NCBI RefSeq assembly: GCF_000576425.1
Contig: NZ_KK070002.1
Coordinates: 1-64,000, forward strand
Source of the DNA: Brachybacterium phenoliresistens
GTDB lineage: Bacteria > Actinomycetota > Actinomycetes > Actinomycetales > Dermabacteraceae
Length of the DNA: 64,000 nt
Direction of reading: 5' to 3'
Shown here: piece by piece, positions 35,664 through 41,860 of the stretch
Layout of the letters: each line of letters starts with the position of its first letter
Numbering within the stretch: position 1 is the first letter of the stretch
Notes under the pieces: model-generated
Database searches by the model: none
Seen by the model: only the letters and a program-made list of their open reading frames with translations
What the model was told of the DNA's origin: nothing
Translations under genes and position numbers: made by a program

Positions 35664-36662
35664 ATGGCAACCATGACCGACATCGCCCGCGAGGCGGGCG
35701 TCTCCCTGAGCACGGTCAGCTATGCCCTCAGCGGGAAGCGCCCGATCTCCCCCGCGACCCGGGAGCGCATCCAGTCGGCCATCGACCGCCTGCAGTACCA
35801 CCCGACCGCGAGCGCGCGGGCCCTGGCCTCGCAGCGCACCTCCCTGCTCGGGGTCGCCGTGCCCCAGCGCGAGGACGTCGACGCCCACGTGATCATGGAG
35901 TTCGTCAGCTCCATCCTCACCGCCTCCCACGAGCAGGACTACGACCTCCTGCTGGTCGCCGCCGAGGACCACGAGCGCACCCGCCGGGTGATGGACGAGG
36001 GCAAGGTCGACGCCCTGATCGTCATGGACCTCGTCGAGGACGACCCGCGCATCCCCTCCCTCGCGGCGCTGCCGCGGCCGGTGGTGCTCATCGGGTACCC
36101 GCAGGAGTCCGGGGGGCTGGCCTGCGTGGACTTCGACTTCCTCTCCGGGGCGATGCTCGCCGTGCGCGAGCTGCACGCCCGCGGCTCCCGCCGCATCGGC
36201 ATGCTCACCTCCCCCGCCGCGACGCACCGCCCCTCCCCCACCTACGCCCGGCGCTCCCGCCTGGGATACACGATGGCCTGCACCGAGCTCGGCATCGCAC
36301 CGACCATCGTCGAGGTCCCCTCCGACGCCGAGTCCCTCGGCGCCTTCGTGCGCGAGCAGCTCGTGCAGGAGCAGCGCTTCGACGCCCTCTTCGTGCACCA
36401 GGAGCCCGCCCTCGCCCACCTGGGCCGGGCCTTCGCCGCCCAGGGCGTCGCCTGCCCCGAGGACGTGCAGATCGTCGCGATCTCCCCGGAGGACGTCGCC
36501 GTGAGCGGCCCCTGGGACGTCTCGAACGTCGAGCTGCCGATCAGCTCCATCGGCCGCACCGCGCTGGCGATGCTGCTGGAGATGCTCAGCGGCCCGGCCG
36601 CCCCGCCCCACTCCCGCCTGCTCAGCCCCACCTTCACCCCGCGCGGCACCACCCGCGCCTGA
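35664..36662 (+). CDS. LacI-family regulator of the xyloglucan locus
   Basis: A 332-residue repressor with a canonical helix-turn-helix (TDIAREAGVSLSTVSYALSG, ~5-24), hinge SARALASQRT (~50-59) and effector domain. A second ATG 9 nt downstream is an alternative start. It stands convergent to the binding-protein gene of the importer at 36800-40557. Three near-identical operators, before its own gene, the importer operon and the GH3 operon, point to it as the local repressor, responding to a xyloglucan-derived sugar. The regulator-site pairing is inferred. Confidence 0.9.
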   Translation: MATMTDIAREAGVSLSTVSYALSGKRPISPATRERIQSAIDRLQYHPTASARALASQRTSLLGVAVPQREDVDAHVIMEFVSSILTASHEQDYDLLLVAAEDHERTRRVMDEGKVDALIVMDLVEDDPRIPSLAALPRPVVLIGYPQESGGLACVDFDFLSGAMLAVRELHARGSRRIGMLTSPAATHRPSPTYARRSRLGYTMACTELGIAPTIVEVPSDAESLGAFVREQLVQEQRFDALFVHQEPALAHLGRAFAAQGVACPEDVQIVAISPEDVAVSGPWDVSNVELPISSIGRTALAMLLEMLSGPAAPPHSRLLSPTFTPRGTTRA

Positions 36663-36705
36663 GGTCCCCCGCACCGGCCGGCAGGCGGTGCGCGGCGTCG
36701 CGCGC

Positions 36706-36782
36706 GAGCACGAACGGCGGCCCAGGAGCCGCGAGCCAGGCGATCGCCTGGTCCGCGGACGCTGGACCGCCGTGCGTGCACG
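36706..36782. repeat. Intergenic palindromic repeat, copy B
   Basis: Nearly the whole element folds on itself: GCACG-ACGGCGG at the left pairs with CCGCCGT-CGTGC at the right, GCCGCG pairs with CGCGG further in, and GCCAGGCGATCGCCTGG is the inner stem. It sits between the convergent LacI and binding-protein genes, where it can also act as terminator for both. Confidence 0.75.
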
Positions 36783-36799
36783 CCGGAGTCGGCGCCGGA

Positions 36800-38563
36800 T
36801 CAGCCGAACTCGGCGACGACCTCCTTGCGCAGGGCGTCCTGGTCCTTGGCGTTGGCCATGTCGACCTCGAGGACCTGCTGGTAGCCGAGGCCGTCGGCGG
36901 TGGACTGCATCTCCGCCAGGAGGGCGTCGAACTCGGCCTGGTCCTTGGCGAAGGCCATCTTCCAGGAGCTCTCGACGATCACGGCCTTGACCTGGTTGCG
37001 GATCGTGGAGATCTCCGAGGAATCCTCCGGCGCCACGTAGCTCGCCCCGGCGCCCACGGCCAGCATGTCGTTGGCCTGCAGGTACTCCATGGTGGTCGCG
37101 TGGCCGCCCATGCGGCCGGCCCAGTCCTCGGTGAGGGGGTTCGCGGCGGTGGCCTGGTAGGTCTCCCACATCTTGTAGTTGAAGGGGAAGCCGGTCTCGG
37201 GGTCCTCGTCGTTGCCGATGACCGTGGTGACGTTCAGCCAGGAGGTGCCGTCGATGTAGCTGCCGCCGCCCCACTCCTCGGGCACGTTCCCGCCCTCGCC
37301 CAGCAGCACCTGGCGGCCGAAGTCGGTCAGCTCGGGCTTGCCGTCGGCGTTCAGCTCCCAGGTCAGGCCCTGCGGCCCGGCGGCGCCCATGGTCTGGCTG
37401 GAGTTCGCGTAGACGCCCTCGGAGGAGTACAGCCAGTCGATGAACGCGGCGCCGCGCGCCGGGTCCTCCGCGTTCGAGCCGACGCCGAAGACCTGCTTGC
37501 CGCCGTACACCGAGGCGCCGTAGGAGAAGATCTTCTGGTCGGCCAGCGGCGCGATCATGAAGCCCTTGCCCTCGGCCATGTTGGCCTCGGTGTTGAAGGC
37601 GGCCTGGCCCTGCCAGGGCCAGAACGAGAACAGCACCTGGCCGGCCTGCATCTTGGAGAACAGGGTGTCGTAGTTCTGGGTGGTCGACTCGGGGTCGAGG
37701 ATGCCCAGCTGGTTGGCCTCGAAGAACCACTTCAGCACGCGCACGTACAGCGAGCCGGGGTCCAGGATCGACTGGAAGTCGGAGCCGTCGGCCTTGGCCA
37801 GGACGAAGCCGACCTCGTCGTAGCCGTAGTAGCAGCAGGGCTGCTTGGCGTTGTTCATGTAGTTGCCGTCCCAGTCCGCGAAGAGCGACAGGGCGTAGGT
37901 CCGCTTGCCGTTGGCGGCGGTGGGCTCGGCGTCCTGCATCTGCTTGAGGACGGGCAGCAGGTCCTCGAGGGTGCCGATCTCTGGGTAGCCGACCTTGCCG
38001 TAGACGTCCCAGCGCACGAAGGGGCCGAAGGTCGGGTCGATGCCCTCGCTCGGCTCGGAGGGCTTCAGGGTCGAGACCTGGGTGGGGATGGCGTAGATGC
38101 CGTCCAGGCCCTCGTTGACCTTCTGCACCGCCGCGTCGAAGCGCGCGGAGCTCTCCATGTGCTCGTACCAGGAGGAGATGTCCATGAGCAGCCCGCCCTC
38201 GACGAGCTCGGTGAGCTTCTGCCCCTGGTCGGTCAGGACGATGTCGCCCAGGTCCCCGGCGGAGACGCGGGTGTTGTACAGGGTGTCCCCGCCGCCGGCG
38301 ACGTTGGGGGCGATGACGTTGAGGGTGAGGTTGAAGCGGTCGGTGACGAGCTTGCCGAACCAGCCGGGCTGCTCGCCCATCTGGTTGGCGAGGCCGTCGA
38401 AGACGTCGGCGGTGAGCGCGTCGTCCCAGGCGGTCGGGAAGGGCTCGGCGGGACCGTCGCCCGGCCCGGAGTTCGAGCCGGAGCAAGCGCTCAGGCCCAG
38501 TCCGGACAGGGTGAGGACGGCGCCTCCCGTGAGCAGGGAGCGGCGGCGGACGTCAGAGAGCAT
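36800..38563 (-). CDS. CUT1 sugar-binding lipoprotein (LplA type)
   Basis: A 587-residue lipoprotein: RRRSLLTGGAVLTLSGLGLSAC with Cys ~27, then a Gly/Ser linker. WFGKLVTDRFNLTLNVIAPN and LYSSEGVYANSSQTMGAAGP fit the long LplA/LipO-type proteins used with LplB/YtcP permeases. A CC pair in KQPCCYYGYDE (~245) is unusual for an exported actinobacterial lipoprotein. AAGGAGGAGAC precedes the ATG. It is the third gene of the minus-strand importer operon. Xyloglucan oligosaccharides are the likely ligand from the enzyme genes across the intergenic region. Confidence 0.88.
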   Translation of the reverse strand: MLSDVRRRSLLTGGAVLTLSGLGLSACSGSNSGPGDGPAEPFPTAWDDALTADVFDGLANQMGEQPGWFGKLVTDRFNLTLNVIAPNVAGGGDTLYNTRVSAGDLGDIVLTDQGQKLTELVEGGLLMDISSWYEHMESSARFDAAVQKVNEGLDGIYAIPTQVSTLKPSEPSEGIDPTFGPFVRWDVYGKVGYPEIGTLEDLLPVLKQMQDAEPTAANGKRTYALSLFADWDGNYMNNAKQPCCYYGYDEVGFVLAKADGSDFQSILDPGSLYVRVLKWFFEANQLGILDPESTTQNYDTLFSKMQAGQVLFSFWPWQGQAAFNTEANMAEGKGFMIAPLADQKIFSYGASVYGGKQVFGVGSNAEDPARGAAFIDWLYSSEGVYANSSQTMGAAGPQGLTWELNADGKPELTDFGRQVLLGEGGNVPEEWGGGSYIDGTSWLNVTTVIGNDEDPETGFPFNYKMWETYQATAANPLTEDWAGRMGGHATTMEYLQANDMLAVGAGASYVAPEDSSEISTIRNQVKAVIVESSWKMAFAKDQAEFDALLAEMQSTADGLGYQQVLEVDMANAKDQDALRKEVVAEFG

Positions 38564-38619
38564 GTCTCCTCCTTGAGAGTGATCTGGTGGTGCGCGGGTC
38601 GAGCGGGACGGGGCGGGGA

Positions 38620-39567
38620 TCAGCCCTTGACGGCGCCGAGCATGATGCCCTTGACGAAGTAGCGCTGGAACAGCGGGTAGACGAAGAGGATCGGCATCAC
38701 CACGACCACGGCGACGGTGGTGCGGATCGAGGTGGCCGTCTGCTGGGTCGCCGCGGAGGCGATGGCGCCCATGTTGCCGCCGGACTGCTGCGCGGCCTGG
38801 GCGAGGGAATCGGCCTGGTTGATGTACATGTAGAGCAGGAACTGCAGGGTGTACAGGCTCTGGTCGGTGATGTAGATCAGGGTGTCCTGGAAGCTGTTCC
38901 ACTGGGTCACGGCGGAGAAGATCGCGATGGTCGCGAGGATCGGCGTCATGTTGGGCAGCGCGATCCGGAAGAACACCTGGAAGATGCTCGCGCCGTCCAT
39001 CTCCGCCGCCTCCTGCAGCTCCTCCGGCATCGCCTCGACGTAGGTCTTCACGAGGATGATGTTGAAGGGCTGCACGACCAGCGGGAGGATGTACACCCAG
39101 AAGCTGTTGGTCAGCCCCAGCGTCTTCATGATGATGAAGACCGGGATGAGGCCGGCGTTGAAGTACATCGTGATGATCACCAGGCGGTACCACAGGGCGC
39201 GCTTCCACAGCTTCGCCTGGGTGAACATGAATCCGAGGTAGGCCGAGGCGAGCACGGTGGCCGCGGTCCCGATCACGGTGCGGCCGATGGAGACGGCGGC
39301 GGCCGTGGGCAGGCCCTGCAGCTCGAAGACCTGGCGGTAGTTGTCCAGGTGGATCCCCTGCGGCAGCCAGCGGATGTCCCCGAGGGCGGAGACGTCGTTC
39401 GCGCTGATCGAGTTGATGATCAGGTAGTAGAACGGGTAGCCGCAGACGAACGCCAGCAGGGCGAACACGAGGGCGTTGAGGATGCTGAAGGGGACATCGC
39501 CCTTCTCGCGCTGGCGGCTGCGCCGGCGCGGGGCGAGGACGGTCTTCGGGGCGGTGGTGGAGGTCAT
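38620..39567 (-). CDS. CUT1 ABC transporter permease (LplC/YtcP type)
   Basis: A 315-residue permease with six membrane segments, EAA loop EAAEMDGASIFQVFFRIALP (~194) and the C-terminus FVKGIMLGAVKG typical of YtcP proteins. A polar insert QAAQQSGGNMGAIASAATQQ before the last segment is normal for this group. It lies 9 bp after the LplB-type permease and 56 bp before the binding-protein gene. Confidence 0.92.
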   Translation of the reverse strand: MTSTTAPKTVLAPRRRSRQREKGDVPFSILNALVFALLAFVCGYPFYYLIINSISANDVSALGDIRWLPQGIHLDNYRQVFELQGLPTAAAVSIGRTVIGTAATVLASAYLGFMFTQAKLWKRALWYRLVIITMYFNAGLIPVFIIMKTLGLTNSFWVYILPLVVQPFNIILVKTYVEAMPEELQEAAEMDGASIFQVFFRIALPNMTPILATIAIFSAVTQWNSFQDTLIYITDQSLYTLQFLLYMYINQADSLAQAAQQSGGNMGAIASAATQQTATSIRTTVAVVVVMPILFVYPLFQRYFVKGIMLGAVKG

Positions 39568-39576
39568 CAGGGTTCC

Positions 39577-40557
39577 TCAGATGAGCGAGGTGCCGCGCAC
39601 GCGCTTGGACAGGGCGTTCACCGACAGCAGCAGGACGACGGAGATGACGCTCTTGAGCATCGAGATCGCGGTCGCGAGGGACAGGTTGTTACCGGTCATG
39701 CCGATGTTGTAGACGTACAGGTCCAGGACCTGGATCGTGTCCTTGTTGAAGGCGTTCTGGAACACGTAGTACTGCTCCATCCCGTTGTTCAGGATGTTGG
39801 CGATCGCCAGCATGAGCAGGACGAAGTAGGTGGGCATCAGCTGGGGGACGGTGATGTGCCACATCGTCGAGAAGCGCCCGGCGCCGTCGACCTTCGCGGA
39901 TTCGTAGAGCGACTGGTCGATGCCCGCGATCGCGGCGAGATACAGGATCGCGCCCCAGCCGAGCGTCTTCCACACGCCCCACAGCGCCATCTTCAGCCAG
40001 ACGTGCTCGTCGCTGTCGAGGAACTTGAGGGGCTCGGAGATGAGGCCGATGCTCTCCAGCAGGCCGTTGACCATGCCCGTCGTCGAGAACATCGAGAACG
40101 CGATCATGTACACCAGGACCCAGGAGATGAAGTTCGGGAGGGTCGTGAGCGTCTGGATGAGGTTCTTGAACCAGGTCGCCCGGATCTCGTTGAGGAAGAC
40201 CGCGAAGGCCAGCGGCAGCACCGAGGCGGCGATGCCGAGGAAGCTCATGGCCAGCGTGTTCAGCATGACCTGGACGATCTGGTCGACCTGCGTCGGCGAG
40301 CTGACGAGCATCGTGAACCACTGCAGCCCGACGAACTCGGAGCCGGACAGGCCGCGGGCGGGGCGGTAGTCGAACAGCGAGTAGATCCAGCCGTACAGCG
40401 GGAAGTAGCTGAACAGGAACACCAGCACCAGCAGCGGCACGATGCTCAGGAACAGCACGAACCCCTCGCGTCGCTGGCTGGGGAGCCGGCCCCGCCCCCG
40501 GGAGCCGTCATCGCGCCGATCCGGCGCCTTCGCGGCGGTCGCCGCCTCGGTGTTCAT
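39577..40557 (-). CDS. CUT1 ABC transporter permease (LplB type)
   Basis: A 326-residue permease, first gene of the importer operon. Six hydrophobic segments begin with FVLFLSIVPLLVLVFLFSYFPLYG (~33); the EAA loop is ESAKVDGAGRFSTMWHITVP (~230). The ATG at 40557 lacks a strong ribosome site, and the frame stays open about 30 codons upstream, so the start is moderately sure. A near-consensus promoter and a perfect operator lie about 140-190 bp upstream, leaving a 5' leader of ~135 nt. Confidence 0.9.
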   Translation of the reverse strand: MNTEAATAAKAPDRRDDGSRGRGRLPSQRREGFVLFLSIVPLLVLVFLFSYFPLYGWIYSLFDYRPARGLSGSEFVGLQWFTMLVSSPTQVDQIVQVMLNTLAMSFLGIAASVLPLAFAVFLNEIRATWFKNLIQTLTTLPNFISWVLVYMIAFSMFSTTGMVNGLLESIGLISEPLKFLDSDEHVWLKMALWGVWKTLGWGAILYLAAIAGIDQSLYESAKVDGAGRFSTMWHITVPQLMPTYFVLLMLAIANILNNGMEQYYVFQNAFNKDTIQVLDLYVYNIGMTGNNLSLATAISMLKSVISVVLLLSVNALSKRVRGTSLI

Positions 40558-40695
40558 GGGAGCAACCACGTCGCCCAGCCTCTCGTCATCGCGCCCGTGC
40601 GGGCGCCGGGTTCCGTCTCTGCCACTGCGCACTCCGTCGTGTCGAAGCAACGGCGGCCGGGGGCTCCTCGCGGCACGCCAGTTTGTTAGCCCCGA

Positions 40696-40724
40696 ACACT
40701 AATCAGCGGCGGGGTGCGCGTCAA
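40696..40724 (-). promoter_or_regulatory. Promoter of the xyloglucan importer operon
   Basis: On the minus strand TTGACG (40724-40719) and TAGTGT (40701-40696) are separated by 17 nt. Confidence 0.75.
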
Positions 40725-40733
40725 GAATTTCTC

Positions 40734-40745
40734 CGAAGCGCTTCG
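40734..40745 (-). promoter_or_regulatory. LacI operator, perfect palindrome (xyloglucan regulon site 2)
   Basis: CGAAGCGCTTCG is a perfect 12-bp palindrome 10 bp upstream of the -35. With its flank AGAATTTCT it matches the site at 35543-35566 over 22 bp with few differences. Confidence 0.8.
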
Positions 40746-40949
40746 ACACCAGCGGGCGCGAGATCCCCGCGGACGCCGGCCGCGGCGCCGCCCGTCGGCG
40801 CAGGACCGCAGGCAGGGCGCGGTTCCGGGAGGCCAGGTCACGAAGGGGTCACGATGCTGCGGGCGCGCCGTCGCGACGCCGCCGGGTCGCCCGTCCCCGC
40901 GCAGAGGCACCCGGCGCCGGGCGGCGACGCCGGAGCGGGGTCGGGGCGC

Positions 40950-41570
40950 TCAGGCCCCGCCGGCGTGCCGGGAGTGCACGGGGCGCAGCAGCAGCGCCAT
41001 CAGGTAGGCGCCGAAGGAGCAGCCGATGGTCACGAGGATCCAGCCGAGCACCGGCATGATCACCACCAGCGCGAGCCCGGTGACCGGGATCAGCACCAGG
41101 CCCATGGTCCGCAGCGGCTCGGCCCCGGGCAGCAGCAGGGCGTTGCGGACGGTCCGCCCGATCCCGGCGTCGAAGGCCGCCACCAGGGCGAGGCCGTGGA
41201 TCAGGGCGGCGAGCAGGTATGCCGCGCCGAGCCCGGCGACGGCGGCCGCCATCAGCGACAGGGGCGAGTCCAGCATCAGCCAGAAGGCGGCGGCGAAGGC
41301 CAGCAGCAGCATCGGGATCGACAGCAGCAGGTGCACCGCGGTGGCGCGCAGCGCGTTGCGCCCGAGGGCGAGGACGAAGTCCTTGACGAGATAGCCTCGC
41401 TCCTCGTCGGCGTAGCGCAGGGTCACCTCCAGCAGCGCGCTGCCGGCGGCGCCGAGGGTGATCACCGGCAGGCAGGCCAGGAGGAACAGGAGGTTGAGCA
41501 CCACGAAGGAGAGGAAGGTGGTCAGGCCCTGCACGGCCCTGCCGCCGGGGTCGATCCGCGAGCTGTTCAT
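40950..41570 (-). CDS. DUF624 (YesL-like) membrane protein
   Basis: A 206-residue integral membrane protein with about five hydrophobic segments, LTTFLSFVVLNLLFLLACLPVITLG (~17-41) being the most typical, followed by TLRYADEERGYLVKDFVLAL; this is the DUF624/YesL pattern. Such genes regularly accompany CUT1 sugar importers and glycosidases, but their function is unknown. It is divergent from the GH3 gene and shares the operator-bearing control region at 41617-41646. No clear ribosome site precedes the ATG at 41570. Confidence 0.85.
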   Translation of the reverse strand: MNSSRIDPGGRAVQGLTTFLSFVVLNLLFLLACLPVITLGAAGSALLEVTLRYADEERGYLVKDFVLALGRNALRATAVHLLLSIPMLLLAFAAAFWLMLDSPLSLMAAAVAGLGAAYLLAALIHGLALVAAFDAGIGRTVRNALLLPGAEPLRTMGLVLIPVTGLALVVIMPVLGWILVTIGCSFGAYLMALLLRPVHSRHAGGA

Positions 41571-41616
41571 CGGGGAAGTCTGACACGCCCGCCCCGTCCG
41601 CAGGCCGTCGACCCCC

Positions 41617-41646
41617 TGGACATGTGTCGAAGCGATTCGATATGGT
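41617..41646 (+). promoter_or_regulatory. GH3 operon promoter with LacI operator in the spacer (site 3)
   Basis: TGGACA (41617-41622) and TATGGT (41641-41646) are spaced by 18 nt. TCGAAGCGATTCGA (41627-41640), a palindrome with one mismatched pair, lies exactly within the spacer, a classical repression arrangement. It carries the same CGAA-CG-TTCG core as sites 1 and 2. Confidence 0.75.
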
Positions 41647-41810
41647 CTCCGCACTGCCTGCCCGGCCAGGCGCGGGCCCGGGCCCCGCATCGCCGCACCG
41701 CCCCGATCCGCGCCGCCGCCCGGAGCCGGGCCGTCCCGGGCCCGTCCGCACCGCCGTCCCGGCCCCTGCCCCCGCACCGTCCCGACCTGCATCGTCCCGA
41801 CCTGCACCGT

Positions 41811-41850
41811 CCCGACCCGACCCGACCCGACCCGACCCGACCCGACCCGA
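41811..41850 (+). repeat. (CCCGA)8 simple-sequence repeat in the GH3 leader
   Basis: Eight uninterrupted copies of the pentamer CCCGA end directly before the ribosome site AGAAGGA of the GH3 gene. Two longer imperfect units (CGTCCCGACCTGCA type) precede it at 41779-41810. Confidence 0.9.
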
Positions 41851-41860
41851 AGAAGGATCC

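Larger units (their letters stand above)
40558..40949. other. Intergenic region upstream of the xyloglucan importer
   Basis: 392 bp. It holds the importer leader, promoter (40696-40724) and operator (40734-40745). 40746-40949 shows nothing I can assign; it should contain the 3' end of the DUF624 transcript. Confidence 0.6.

Noticed and set aside
41811-41850. Short tandem repeat as a CRISPR array
   Set aside because: Contiguous pentamers without spacers; no cas genes in the window.
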